Assembly: GCA_963976055.1 (NCBI GenBank)
Contig: CAXBJB010000002.1
Coordinates: 124,001 to 188,000 of the forward strand
Source: UBA1479 sp963976055
Lineage (GTDB): Bacteria > Pseudomonadota > Alphaproteobacteria > Rhodospirillales > Casp-alpha2
Length of the DNA stretch: 64,000 nucleotides
Reading direction: 5' to 3'
In this document: one piece after another, positions 7,494 through 16,212 of the stretch
Numbering within the stretch: position 1 is the stretch's first letter
Layout of the letters: each line of letters begins with the position of its first letter
Notes under the pieces: generated by a model
The model's database searches: none
Seen by the model: the letters and a program-made list of their open reading frames with translations, nothing else
What the model was told of the DNA's origin: nothing
Made by a program: the position numbers and the translations under genes

Positions 7494-8242
7494 CCGCGAC
7501 CCCGATCCTGGAAATCGACGGCATCGAGAAGCATTTTGGCGGATTGGCCGCCCTGGGCGGCGTTCATGCCACGGTGGACAGCGGCAAGCTGACGGCGGTC
7601 ATCGGCCCCAACGGGGCGGGCAAGACGACGCTGTTCAACGTCGTCACCGGCATCCTGACCCCATCGGCCGGGGCCATCCGCTTCTTGGGCAAGGACATCA
7701 CGAATTGTTCCGTGCATGAGATCAGCCGCCTGGGCCTGGCGCGCACCCTGCAGATCAAAAGCGTGTTCCACGGCATGACCGTGCGCGAGAATTTGTGGAT
7801 CGCGGCGCAATCCCGCCGCGGCGTGTTCCGGCCCTTTACCGGCCTGAAGGCTTGCCGGGCGGCGAACGAGCGGGCGGATGCCTTGCTTGAGGAACTGCAA
7901 CTGACCCATCTGGCCGGGCAGGAGGCCGCCAATCTGTCCTACGGCGACGTGGCGCTGCTGGAGATCGGCATCGCGCTGGCGACCGAGCCGCAACTGCTGC
8001 TGCTGGACGAGCCGATCTGCGGCATGGGCCCGGCCGAGACGGAACGTACCGTGGAGAAAATCCGCGAGCTGTCGAAGCGCATCGACATCGTGATCATTGA
8101 ACACGACATCGAGGTCGTGTTCGACATTTCCGACGATATCATCGTCATGGCGCTGGGCACCGTGTTGGCGCGCGGCACGCCGGCCGAGATTTCCGAAAAC
8201 GCCGACGTGCGCGCGGCCTACCTGGGGGACGACGATGCTTGA
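7490..8242 (+). CDS. ABC transporter ATP-binding protein (LivG-like)
   Basis: This 250-residue cytoplasmic ATPase energises the importer. The Walker A motif is GPNGAGKTT, Walker B is LLLLDEPICGMGPAE, and the switch histidine lies in IIEHDIEVV. The signature motif is LSYGDVALLEIGIAL in place of the textbook LSGGQ, a variant seen in LivG/UrtD-type proteins. The insertion between Walker A and the signature (VRENLWIAAQSRRG) is also typical of LivG. It overlaps the next ATPase gene by 8 bases. Confidence 0.92.
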   Translation: MTATPILEIDGIEKHFGGLAALGGVHATVDSGKLTAVIGPNGAGKTTLFNVVTGILTPSAGAIRFLGKDITNCSVHEISRLGLARTLQIKSVFHGMTVRENLWIAAQSRRGVFRPFTGLKACRAANERADALLEELQLTHLAGQEAANLSYGDVALLEIGIALATEPQLLLLDEPICGMGPAETERTVEKIRELSKRIDIVIIEHDIEVVFDISDDIIVMALGTVLARGTPAEISENADVRAAYLGDDDA

Positions 8243-8933
8243 GCTGAACGCCGTCCACGCCCATTACGGCAAGGTCCACGTCCTGCAAGGGACGTCTCTG
8301 CAGGTGCAATCCGGCGAGGCGGTCGGGCTCCTGGGCCGCAACGGCGTGGGTAAGACGACAACACTGAAAACCATCATGGGCCTGGTCAAGGCGACCGGCG
8401 GCGAGATCGTGTTCGACGGCCACAGCCTGACCGACATTGCGCCGCACAGCATTCCCGGCACCGGGATCGGTTACGTGCCGCAGGGGCGGGGCATTTTTCC
8501 CTCGTTGTCCGTGAAGGAGAACCTGGAGATCGGCCTGACCAAGACGCCGCCCTCGCAGGTCTTCGACTATGTGTTCGACCGTTTTCCGCGCCTTAAGGAA
8601 CGCCTGAGCCAGCCCGGCGGAACGCTGTCCGGCGGCGAGCAGCAGATGCTCGCCATCGCGCGCTGCCTGGTCATGCAGCCCAGGTTGCTGATCCTGGACG
8701 AGCCGACCGAGGGCATCATGCCGATCCTGGTTCAGGACATCCGCCGCGAGATCAAGGCGGTCAACGACGCCGGGGTGTCGATCCTGCTGGTTGAGCAGAA
8801 CATCAAGACGGCGCTCCGCCTGTGCTCGCGCATCTACATCATGGAGAAGGGGGCCGTCGTACATCAGGCCGCCGCCCAGGACCTCAAAAACGATAAGGAG
8901 ACCCTGCACCGATATCTCGGGGTCACCGTCTAA
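8235..8933 (+). CDS. ABC transporter ATP-binding protein (LivF-like)
   Basis: The second ATPase has 232 residues. I start it at the ATG at 8235 (MLELNAVHAHYG), because the open frame further upstream runs antisense to family expectations inside livG. Walker A is GRNGVGKTT, the signature is LSGGEQQMLAIAR, Walker B is LLILDEPTEG, and the H-loop position reads LLVEQNIK, with Q before N as in LivF. The two ATPases would form the heterodimeric motor under the LivH/LivM-like permeases. Confidence 0.92.
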   Translation: MLELNAVHAHYGKVHVLQGTSLQVQSGEAVGLLGRNGVGKTTTLKTIMGLVKATGGEIVFDGHSLTDIAPHSIPGTGIGYVPQGRGIFPSLSVKENLEIGLTKTPPSQVFDYVFDRFPRLKERLSQPGGTLSGGEQQMLAIARCLVMQPRLLILDEPTEGIMPILVQDIRREIKAVNDAGVSILLVEQNIKTALRLCSRIYIMEKGAVVHQAAAQDLKNDKETLHRYLGVTV

Positions 8934-8994
8934 CAACCGCCGATGAAGGCGGGGCTTCACGACGATCCGTCACAACCCAGCTGGAGACAGAACA

Positions 8995-10308
8995 ATGACC
9001 AAAGACGTGAAATCGAAGCCGGCCACGGCGCCCCGTTCGGGCCAGACCCGGCGATCCTTCCTGCAGACCGCCCTGGCGGGCGGTGCGGCCGCGACGACAG
9101 CCTATTTCGGCATCACCCATAACGCCTTCGCCAAGGCGTCTGGGCCCATCGTGATCGGCCATCAGTGCGAACTGACCGGCGGGTTTTCGTCCTGGGGATA
9201 TTGGCATGACAAATGCGCCCAGGCCGCGGTCAAGGTGATCAACGAAGGCGGCGGCATCGCCGGGCGCAAGGTTGAACTGGCCGTCGCCGACACGGAATCG
9301 AACCCGGCCGCAGGGGCGCGCAAGCTGCGCTCGCTGATCCAGCGGCAGAAGGCGTCGTTCGTCGTCGGCTCCGTCCACTCGGGCATCATGCTGGCCTCGA
9401 TTCCCATCGCGACGGAACTGAAGACGCCCTATTTCTCGGCCGGTGAGGCGACCGAGGCGACGGGCTCCAAGGGATCGCGCTACAGCTTCCGCACGGGCAC
9501 CGACACCTATGCCCTGGCCGCCGCGGGCGTGCCCTGGGCGATGGAAAACCTGGGCAAGAACTGGACCATGATCTTCCCCGATTACGCCTGGGGCCACAGC
9601 CATCATCAGGAACACCGCAAACTGATCGAAGCCGCGGGCGGTAAGGTCAACGACCCCATCGCCGTGCCGCTCGGCACCAAGGATCTGGTGCCCTATCTGG
9701 CGCGCATTCCGGAAGAAACGGAAGTTCTGTTCTCGGTGTTCTTCGGCGCCCTGTCGGTCGCGTTCTACACGCAGTCGAAATCCATGCGCCTGGACGAGAA
9801 AATGAAGATGTATTCCGTGTCCGGGACCATCGAGGCGATCGATCCCCGCGACATCAACGGCGCCACCGAAGGGGTCTACTTCCTGGAGAACTTCCCGCGG
9901 CCCCTGGAATTCAAGAACGACGAATACCACGCCAAGTTCATCGAGATGATGGGCGTCGATCCGGTCTACGCGAAGGACGACAAGTCGGGCAAGGTCATGG
10001 CGAAAAGCCATGCCTGGCAAAGCTACGAGAACTTCTTCGCTCTCAAGGCCGCCATCGAGGCGTCGGGCTGGCAGCGCGACAAGGACACACCCGGTGTGAT
10101 CGAAGCGCTCGAAGGCCTGAAGATGGAAAATTCCCTGGCTCATCCGCAGGGAACCAAGATCCTGCGCGCGGAAGACCACAGCGGCATGATCGATTGTTAC
10201 ATGAGCCGCGTCGAAGACTCCAAATTCGTCCTCAAGAAACACATTCCCCGCGAGGACCTGATGGCGAAACTGCCGCCGCGCTACGACTTCCGCACTCACA
10301 AGCTCTAG
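8995..10308 (+). CDS. Tat-exported HAAT-family ABC substrate-binding protein
   Basis: This is the 437-residue periplasmic receptor of the transporter. A twin-arginine signal is visible: RRSFLQ at residues 19-24, a hydrophobic stretch, and a likely cleavage after HNAFA. The mature part starts with PIVIGHQCELTGGFSSWG and includes EGGGIAGRKVELAVADTESNP, the type I periplasmic-binding fold used by the leucine, urea and amide receptors. Tat export of a binding protein implies folding before export. The ligand cannot be read from sequence; the nitrilase downstream hints at nitrile- or amide-related compounds. Confidence 0.9.
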   Translation: MTKDVKSKPATAPRSGQTRRSFLQTALAGGAAATTAYFGITHNAFAKASGPIVIGHQCELTGGFSSWGYWHDKCAQAAVKVINEGGGIAGRKVELAVADTESNPAAGARKLRSLIQRQKASFVVGSVHSGIMLASIPIATELKTPYFSAGEATEATGSKGSRYSFRTGTDTYALAAAGVPWAMENLGKNWTMIFPDYAWGHSHHQEHRKLIEAAGGKVNDPIAVPLGTKDLVPYLARIPEETEVLFSVFFGALSVAFYTQSKSMRLDEKMKMYSVSGTIEAIDPRDINGATEGVYFLENFPRPLEFKNDEYHAKFIEMMGVDPVYAKDDKSGKVMAKSHAWQSYENFFALKAAIEASGWQRDKDTPGVIEALEGLKMENSLAHPQGTKILRAEDHSGMIDCYMSRVEDSKFVLKKHIPREDLMAKLPPRYDFRTHKL

Positions 10309-10341
10309 TCCACGCCTGCGGTACCTGAAACCCCGCGAGGG

Positions 10342-10394
10342 GCCGGCCGTCTCCACCCGCGTTTTTCTCCCCGCGCCACAGGGAGACGGCCGGC
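10342..10394 (+). other. Long intercistronic stem-loop after the binding-protein gene
   Basis: GCCGGCCGTCTCC (10342-10354) is perfectly complementary to GGAGACGGCCGGC (10382-10394), a 13-bp stem with a 27-base loop. It sits between the binding-protein gene and the nitrilase gene with no T-run, so it may protect the upstream mRNA 3' end or slow read-through rather than terminate. Confidence 0.5.
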
Positions 10395-10422
10395 GCACCC
10401 TTGCGACAACACGAGACCGAAC

Positions 10423-11469
10423 ATGAACCAGAAAATCACGGTTGCGGCGGCCCATTTGGCGCCGGTCTACCTCGATGCCCGTGCAACCGTCGACAAGGTT
10501 TGCGATTATATCCACAAGGCGGCGGCGCAAGGCGTGCAGTTGATCGCCTTTCCGGAATCCTTCGTGCCCGGATTTCCCGTGTGGCCGGCGCTGGCGGCGC
10601 CGATCCATAACCACGACCTATTCAAACGCTTCGTCAGCCAGTCGATCCGCGTGCCGGGGCCGGAGATTCTCAAGATCTGCTCGGCCGCGCGCGAGACGGG
10701 CATGATCGTGTCGATCGGTATCAGCGAGTCCACGGACCGCAGCGTCGGCTGCATCTGGAACACCAACCTTTTGATCGGGGCCGACGGCTCGATCCTCAAC
10801 CATCATCGCAAGCTGGTGCCCACGTTCTATGAAAAGCTGGTGTGGTCGAACGGCGACGGCGCGGGCCTGCGCGTGGTCGATACGCCGCTTGGCCGCATCG
10901 GCGCCCTGATCTGCGGCGAAAACACGAACCCGCTGGCGCGTTACAGCCTGATCGCCCAGGGTGAACAGATCCATATTTCCAGCTATCCGCCCGTATGGCC
11001 AACCCACGAGCCGTCCGCCAACGACCGCTATGACCTGGCGTCGGCCAACCGCATCCGCGCGGCGGCCCATTCGTTCGAGGGCAAGGTCTTCAACATCGTC
11101 TGCGCCGCGCGCCTGGACGACACCGCCTACGAGATCATTTCCCGGATCAACGGCGACGCGCTGCGCATCGTCAAGGAATCGCCCCCAGGCGTGTCGATGA
11201 TCGTCGGGCCCAGCGGCCTGGCCATCGCTGAAAGTGCCAAGGACGAGGATCAACTGCTGATCGAGCAGATCGATCTGGACGATTGCATCGTGCCCAAGCA
11301 GTTCCATGACGTGTCCGGCTACTACAACCGTTACGACGTGTTCGGGCTGACCGTGCGGCGGCGCGACCAGGCGCCGGCCCAGTTCGACGATATCGGTGGG
11401 GACGGGCGCGCCGTGCCGTTTGCGACCCTCGAAGCCGGCGCACTGGAGGACGAGGCCGCGGCGGGGTAA
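10423..11469 (+). CDS. Nitrilase-superfamily hydrolase (nitrilase/cyanide-hydratase branch)
   Basis: This 348-residue enzyme is expected to hydrolyse a carbon-nitrogen bond, with nitriles to acids plus ammonia as the branch's usual reaction. The catalytic Glu-Lys-Cys triad is readable as E45 (AFPESF), K130 (HHRKLVPT) and C164 (ALICGENT). The following NPLARY matches the nitrilase branch, where Cys is followed by a Gly/Trp-Glu-Asn block, better than the amidases. No signal peptide is present, so it is cytoplasmic. It follows the ABC receptor gene by 114 bp and precedes a LysR gene, suggesting uptake, hydrolysis and regulation in one unit. Confidence 0.88.
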   Translation: MNQKITVAAAHLAPVYLDARATVDKVCDYIHKAAAQGVQLIAFPESFVPGFPVWPALAAPIHNHDLFKRFVSQSIRVPGPEILKICSAARETGMIVSIGISESTDRSVGCIWNTNLLIGADGSILNHHRKLVPTFYEKLVWSNGDGAGLRVVDTPLGRIGALICGENTNPLARYSLIAQGEQIHISSYPPVWPTHEPSANDRYDLASANRIRAAAHSFEGKVFNIVCAARLDDTAYEIISRINGDALRIVKESPPGVSMIVGPSGLAIAESAKDEDQLLIEQIDLDDCIVPKQFHDVSGYYNRYDVFGLTVRRRDQAPAQFDDIGGDGRAVPFATLEAGALEDEAAAG

Positions 11470-11500
11470 AATCGCCCCGTCATTCCAGGAGAACCGTTCC

Positions 11501-12460
11501 GTGACCAAGCCGGACCCGAAACCGCGCGCCTATGCCTCGGAGCTGTCCCGCTTCGATTGGGACGACATTGCGTTGTTCCTGGCTCTGGTGCGTCACCGCT
11601 CGCTCAGCCACGCGGCGCGGTCGCTGTCGCTGACCCATTCCACCGTCGGGCGGCGGATCAAAACGCTTGAGGCGGCACTGGGCGCCAAGCTGTTCGAGCG
11701 CACCCCGGGCGGCTTCCTGCTGACCGACCGGGGCGAAGACCTGCTGCGCGAGGCCGAGGGTATCGAGGCCCATGTCGCCCAGATCGCCGCGACCTTCAGC
11801 GGCGAGACGGCCGAAGTCAGCGGCACGATCCGCGTCGCGACCATGGAGGCGCTGGGCAGCCTGTATCTGGCGCCCCGCATGCTGTCGCTTTACGAACAGC
11901 ATCCGTCGATCAACGTGGAACTGGTCACGGCGTCCCACTGGGTCAACCTGTCGAAGCGCGAGGCCGATGTCCTGATCAGCTTTCCGCGGCCGAGCGGCCA
12001 TCGCATCACCAGCGAAAAGATCGGCGAGTTCGCGTTGTTTCTCTATGCGTCGAAGGACTACCTGGACCGCTATGGCCGCCCGCGCACGATCGAAGATCTG
12101 CAACATCATCGGTTCATCGACTATATCGACGAACTGGTGGCGATCCCGGCGGTGCGATGGATGTCGGACGTGCTGCGCGACCAGAACGTCGTGTTCCGTT
12201 CGACCAGTCTGGTCGCCCAGTACCACGCGGCGGCGGCGGGCATGGGCATTTCCATGCAACCGACCTTTGTCGCCGATCAGGACCCGCGCCTGGAACGGGT
12301 GCTGGGCGACAGGCTATGCGTGAAACGGGATTTCTGGCTCAGCATCCACGACGACCTGGAACACATCCCGCGCATCCGCAACGTGCACAACTTCCTGAAG
12401 ACGCTGATCGAGGATAACGCGGAATTTCTCAACGGCGGCCCCGACGCGGGCACCGCCTGA
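11501..12460 (+). CDS. LysR-family transcriptional regulator
   Basis: This encodes a 319-residue DNA-binding regulator. I chose the GTG at 11501 (reading MTKPDPKPRAYAS) because AGGAG lies at 11487-11491 and the frame upstream overlaps the nitrilase gene. The winged HTH covers residues ~18-78 (FLALVRHRSLSHAARSLSLT, then VGRRIKTLEAALGAKLFER). The remainder is the two-lobed LysR effector domain. It is co-directional with the transporter and nitrilase genes and is the likely regulator of that cluster, possibly through the dyads at 5515-5558. Confidence 0.88.
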   Translation: MTKPDPKPRAYASELSRFDWDDIALFLALVRHRSLSHAARSLSLTHSTVGRRIKTLEAALGAKLFERTPGGFLLTDRGEDLLREAEGIEAHVAQIAATFSGETAEVSGTIRVATMEALGSLYLAPRMLSLYEQHPSINVELVTASHWVNLSKREADVLISFPRPSGHRITSEKIGEFALFLYASKDYLDRYGRPRTIEDLQHHRFIDYIDELVAIPAVRWMSDVLRDQNVVFRSTSLVAQYHAAAAGMGISMQPTFVADQDPRLERVLGDRLCVKRDFWLSIHDDLEHIPRIRNVHNFLKTLIEDNAEFLNGGPDAGTA

Positions 12461-12468
12461 AATCCGGA

Positions 12469-12843
12469 TCAATCCGCGAGATAGCGCGACCCCGCCGGCA
12501 CGCAATTTCGCGGCACCGTGACCTCGATTTCCCCCAATAACAGGAACGACAGGGTCTTGCCGTGCAGGTCCTGGGTCAGGGCGGAATTGACACCGCCTTC
12601 CAGGGCGTCGTCGATGACGAAGTTCAGCGCGTTCAGGTTCGGCAGCACGTAGCGTGTGACTTTGCTCGCCCCCTTGTGGCGGAACAGGGCCAGCACCTTA
12701 TCCTCGGTCACCTGATCGCGGAGGTAGGCGAAGGCGTCGGGCAGGTAGGCGACGACGGAGATGTTGGAGCGGTTGCCCTTGTCTCCGGCGCGGCCATGGG
12801 CCACGGCGTGAAGGGGCAGGGTGAGCATGCCGGTATCGCTCAT
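12469..12843 (-). CDS. AtuA-associated small protein (C-terminal AtuA-like domain)
   Basis: This 124-residue protein resembles the small domain found fused to, or encoded beside, AtuA/DUF1446 proteins. Its landmarks are AHGRAGDKGNRSNISVVAY, LFRHKGASKVTRYVLPNL and ALNFVIDDALEGG. In some organisms the two parts are a single polypeptide. Here the gene begins inside the stop of the AtuA-like gene (4-base overlap), so the two products very likely form a complex. The reaction of this family is not well established. Confidence 0.8.
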   Translation of the reverse strand: MSDTGMLTLPLHAVAHGRAGDKGNRSNISVVAYLPDAFAYLRDQVTEDKVLALFRHKGASKVTRYVLPNLNALNFVIDDALEGGVNSALTQDLHGKTLSFLLLGEIEVTVPRNCVPAGSRYLAD

Positions 12844-14216
12844 GACGTCACCTCTTCGGCTTTGGCTTGGGCCTCGACCGGGCCGCGCGGCACCAGGACC
12901 GAGGCCGTGTTGACCTGTCCGGTGATCGAACAGCGATAGCCGCCGCCGCCCGCCGGGCCGGAGCAGAACAGGCTCAGCACCTCGTCGTTCACGTATTGCG
13001 CCGTCGCCTTGTCCGCCGTGCGCACGGCGGCGCGCAGGCGGTATTCGCCGTCGAGCGGCATGTTGGCGCCGCGCTGACGGTCGGAGGCATCGTTGTCGAA
13101 GGCGGCACCCGCGCCCACGATCTCGACCCGCACGGGGTCTTTGACGCCGCGGCTCGCCAATCGCTTGCGCACGATGTCGGCGGCCAGATTGGCGCGGGCG
13201 AGGGCATTGGGCCCGGCATAGGTCAATTCGGCCTCGCCCAGCCAGCCGCCGTCGGCGGACACGGTCACCTTCAGCGTGTCCGGCGGCGGATGGCCCTTGG
13301 CGCCCCGGACGCGCACGCGGTCCTTGCCGTCGTCGGCCAGGGTCACGCCGGTCACGTCGAGCGCCACGTCGGGCGTCAGGTAAGCTGATGGGTCGTGCAT
13401 TTCATAAAGGATCTGTTCCGTTACGGTGGCCTTGGTGACAAGTCCGCCCGTGTTCTCCGCCTTGGTGATGACGATGGAGCCGTCGGCGCCGATTTCGCCG
13501 ATGGGAAAGCCCAGTTCGTCCATGCCCGGCACGTCCTTGAACCCCGGGTCGCAGAAATAGCCGCCCGTGACCTGGCCGCCGCATTCCAGAAGATGGCCTG
13601 CCAGGGTGCCGGCGGCGAGGCGGTCCCAGTCGTCCGCCGCCCAGCCGAATTCGTGGATCAGCGGGCCCAGCACCAGGGCCGCGTCCGTCGTGCGCCCGAC
13701 CAGCACCACGTCGGTGCCGAGGGCCAGGGCCTCCGCCACGGGCCGCGCACCCAGATAGGCGTTGGCGGCGACGATTTCCTTGCCCTGGATGGTCACACCT
13801 TCGATGGTCGGCAAGCCCGCGACATCTTCCGCCGTCATGAAACCCAGCAGGTCGTCGCCCAGCACCACGGCGACGCGCAGGCCCTCGATGCCGAGCTTCC
13901 GGGCGATCTCCAAGGTCTTCCTGGCGCCGCCCAGGGGATTGGCGTTGCCCAGGTTGGCGACGATGCGCACGCCCGCATCCTTGGCGGGTTTCAGCACGCC
14001 GCGCAGATAGGGTTCCAGATAGGGCGAATAACCCAGGTCCGGGTTGCGCATCTTGATGCGCTGGGCGATGGCGAGCGTCCGTTCGCCCATGACCTCGAAG
14101 ATCAAATAGCGGGGGCCGTCGCGCCGGGCCAGGGTTTCGACCACGGGCAGGCCCGCGTCGATGCGGTCGCCCGCGAAGCCGGCGCCGGATCCGATAAAGA
14201 CGGTGGATGCGGTCAT
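12840..14216 (-). CDS. AtuA-like protein (acyclic terpene utilisation family, DUF1446)
   Basis: This 458-residue cytoplasmic protein opens with a nucleotide-binding-like GSGAGFAGDRID. Family features include DYxxFE-like YLIFEVMGERT, ANLGNANPLGGARK, and a run ending VLVGRTTDAALVLGPLIHEFGW. AtuA was first described in the Pseudomonas acyclic-terpene (citronellol) pathway, but homologues are widespread and mostly unassigned. No other atu genes are present here, so terpene breakdown should not be assumed. It is the second gene from the end of a minus-strand run with hydroxyacid dehydrogenase, PhyH and GntR genes, suggesting a role in catabolism of an organic acid. Confidence 0.85.
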   Translation of the reverse strand: MTASTVFIGSGAGFAGDRIDAGLPVVETLARRDGPRYLIFEVMGERTLAIAQRIKMRNPDLGYSPYLEPYLRGVLKPAKDAGVRIVANLGNANPLGGARKTLEIARKLGIEGLRVAVVLGDDLLGFMTAEDVAGLPTIEGVTIQGKEIVAANAYLGARPVAEALALGTDVVLVGRTTDAALVLGPLIHEFGWAADDWDRLAAGTLAGHLLECGGQVTGGYFCDPGFKDVPGMDELGFPIGEIGADGSIVITKAENTGGLVTKATVTEQILYEMHDPSAYLTPDVALDVTGVTLADDGKDRVRVRGAKGHPPPDTLKVTVSADGGWLGEAELTYAGPNALARANLAADIVRKRLASRGVKDPVRVEIVGAGAAFDNDASDRQRGANMPLDGEYRLRAAVRTADKATAQYVNDEVLSLFCSGPAGGGGYRCSITGQVNTASVLVPRGPVEAQAKAEEVTS

Positions 14217-14241
14217 GCGTTTGTCCTCCCGCTGTCCTGCG

Positions 14242-15222
14242 TCAGGACGCCCGGTTCAGGGCGTCCAGGTTGAAGATCATCTCGTCCTTCAGGCAGCCGT
14301 CGAACTGATCCAGGATGTTCTGCGCCGTCATCATCGCTGCCGCCTCCAGGGCCAGGAACGACGCGGCGCCGTTGTGCGGCGCCAGAACGGTGCGGGGATG
14401 GTTGACCAGGGGGTGGCCGTCCTGCGGCGGTTCCTGTGAAAACACATCGACCCCGGCCCCCATGACATGGCCGCTGTCGAGGGCGGCGGCGAGCGCCTGT
14501 TCATCGACCACGCCGCCGCGGGCGTTGTTGATGACGATGACGCCCGGCTTCATCGCGGCCAATTCTTTGGGCCCGATCAGGTGACGCGTGGTCTCGTCCA
14601 GCGGCACGTGCAGCGACACGAAATCGGCGGCCGGCAACTCAGGGCGGAAATCCTCGACCGCCCGCACGCCCTGTTGGGCGGCGAGGTCGCGGTCGAGCTT
14701 GATGTCGGCCACCACGACATCCATGCCGAAGGCCTTGCACAACGGGGCGAGCAGCCGCCCGATGCGCCCGTAGCCGACGATCAGGATGGTCGAGCGGTAC
14801 AGGTCTTTCGCCTTGAACGTGCCGCGGTCGGCCCAGCGCCCCTCGCGCACGGCGGCGGTCTGGCCGGTCAGGTCGCGGGCCAGCGTCATCATCATGGTCA
14901 TGGTGTGTTCGGCGACGCAGCGCGCGTTGGCGCCCGACGCGATGCAGACCGGAATTCCCCGCGCCGTCAGGTGGTCGACCGCGATGTTGTCGCAGCCGAC
15001 GCCGTGGCGCGAGACGACCTGCAGGTCGTTGGCATGGGCCAGGACCGCTTCGGGAAGTTGCGCCGTGCGCACGGCGATTCCATGCACGCCGGGCAGGGCT
15101 TTCGCCAATCCTTCGGCGCTGACATCGTCGGCGATCACGACCTCGATGTCGTCACGGGCGTCGAGGATCGCGTGTCCGGCGGGGTGAATCCGCTCGGTCA
15201 TGAGCACTTTTTTCTTGGCCAT
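14242..15222 (-). CDS. D-2-hydroxyacid dehydrogenase (phosphoglycerate-dehydrogenase-like)
   Basis: This 326-residue NAD(P)-dependent enzyme should interconvert a 2-hydroxyacid and its 2-keto acid. The Rossmann glycine motif is VGYGRIGR (residues 149-156), and the aspartate in VVVADIKL suggests NAD. The catalytic triad is R235 (NNARGG), E264 (SQEPP) and H283 (APHNGA). There is no ACT or serine-feedback domain, so it is not the long SerA type. Its place between AtuA-like and PhyH genes points to a catabolic hydroxyacid rather than serine synthesis. Confidence 0.9.
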   Translation of the reverse strand: MAKKKVLMTERIHPAGHAILDARDDIEVVIADDVSAEGLAKALPGVHGIAVRTAQLPEAVLAHANDLQVVSRHGVGCDNIAVDHLTARGIPVCIASGANARCVAEHTMTMMMTLARDLTGQTAAVREGRWADRGTFKAKDLYRSTILIVGYGRIGRLLAPLCKAFGMDVVVADIKLDRDLAAQQGVRAVEDFRPELPAADFVSLHVPLDETTRHLIGPKELAAMKPGVIVINNARGGVVDEQALAAALDSGHVMGAGVDVFSQEPPQDGHPLVNHPRTVLAPHNGAASFLALEAAAMMTAQNILDQFDGCLKDEMIFNLDALNRAS

Positions 15223-15267
15223 GGGGGCTCCGGTCTTGGTCTGGATGGGCGTGGTCGGTGGACAGGG

Positions 15268-16167
15268 TTACTCGGCGGCGGTCTTGGCGCCGAAGAATTT
15301 CTTCTTGGCCAGGGACTGGCTTTCATAGATGGACCCACCCTTGAGCGGCGGCGGGTAGGGCAGGCGGATGGGGGCGGGCACCACGCGGGGCTCCAACGTC
15401 GGCTCACCCGCGATGAAGGTGGCAGCGTATTCGTCCCAGGAAGCTTCCTTGCCGAAGCCTCGGATGTCCCAGGCGTCGGCGGCGGCGATCTGGTAAAGCA
15501 GCAGGGTGCGGCCACGGCCCGAGGTGTTCTGTCCCGAGCCGTGAATGGTGCGCGCGTGATGGAAGCTACAGGCCCCGGCCGGGCCGGTGATGGTCTCGGC
15601 GCTGCCCAGGTTGGCGCCGGGAACGTCCGGGTCCATGGCGCCGATGAAGCGGCCGTCCTGATGGTGATCGTAGGTCGGGCCGGTGTGCGAACCGGGCACG
15701 CAAAGCAGGGGGCCGTTTTCGTCCGTCATGTCGTCGAGCATGACGCCGACGGCCAGCACGTCGTCGTTGGTATGGGGATAGAAGGCCCAATCCTGATGCC
15801 ATTCGACGGGCGATCCGTATTCGGCCGACTTCAGGTTGATCTTCGATCCGTGCATGCGGAACGCCGGGCCGAGCAGCGCCGTCAAGACCGCGATCAGGCG
15901 CGGATGGCGGGCCATGCGGTTGAACACGTCATGGTTCTTGAACGGCTCCTTGATGCGGCGCACGCGGGGCGCATCAGGTGTGTGGTTGGGTTCCAGGTCG
16001 ATGACACTGGTGTGGTCCGTCAGGCCATGGGCGCTTGCGATCAGGCCGTCGAGGGCGTCGCGCATTTCCTGGACGTCGGCGGGCGAATAGATGTCCTCGA
16101 CGACGATATAACCCTTGTTCCTGTAGGCCGCGACCTGATCGTCGGCGATCACGGGATTGGTGGTCAT
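15268..16167 (-). CDS. Phytanoyl-CoA dioxygenase (PhyH) family Fe(II)/2-oxoglutarate oxygenase
   Basis: This 299-residue cytoplasmic oxygenase is predicted to hydroxylate a small substrate using Fe(II), O2 and 2-oxoglutarate. The iron-binding facial triad is H124 and D126 (EWHQDWAF) plus H209 (ARTIHGSG). R218 or R220 (GRGR) is placed to bind the 2-oxoglutarate carboxylate. N-terminal KGYIVVEDIYS and mid-chain GPLLCVPGSH are PhyH landmarks. The substrate is unknown; PhyH members also act on ectoine, phosphonates and secondary metabolites. It lies immediately downstream of the GntR regulator gene on the same strand. Confidence 0.87.
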   Translation of the reverse strand: MTTNPVIADDQVAAYRNKGYIVVEDIYSPADVQEMRDALDGLIASAHGLTDHTSVIDLEPNHTPDAPRVRRIKEPFKNHDVFNRMARHPRLIAVLTALLGPAFRMHGSKINLKSAEYGSPVEWHQDWAFYPHTNDDVLAVGVMLDDMTDENGPLLCVPGSHTGPTYDHHQDGRFIGAMDPDVPGANLGSAETITGPAGACSFHHARTIHGSGQNTSGRGRTLLLYQIAAADAWDIRGFGKEASWDEYAATFIAGEPTLEPRVVPAPIRLPYPPPLKGGSIYESQSLAKKKFFGAKTAAE

Positions 16168-16212
16168 GGGATGTTTCCTTGTCTGCGTGGTGTTCGTGTC
16201 TCGGAAATTCGT

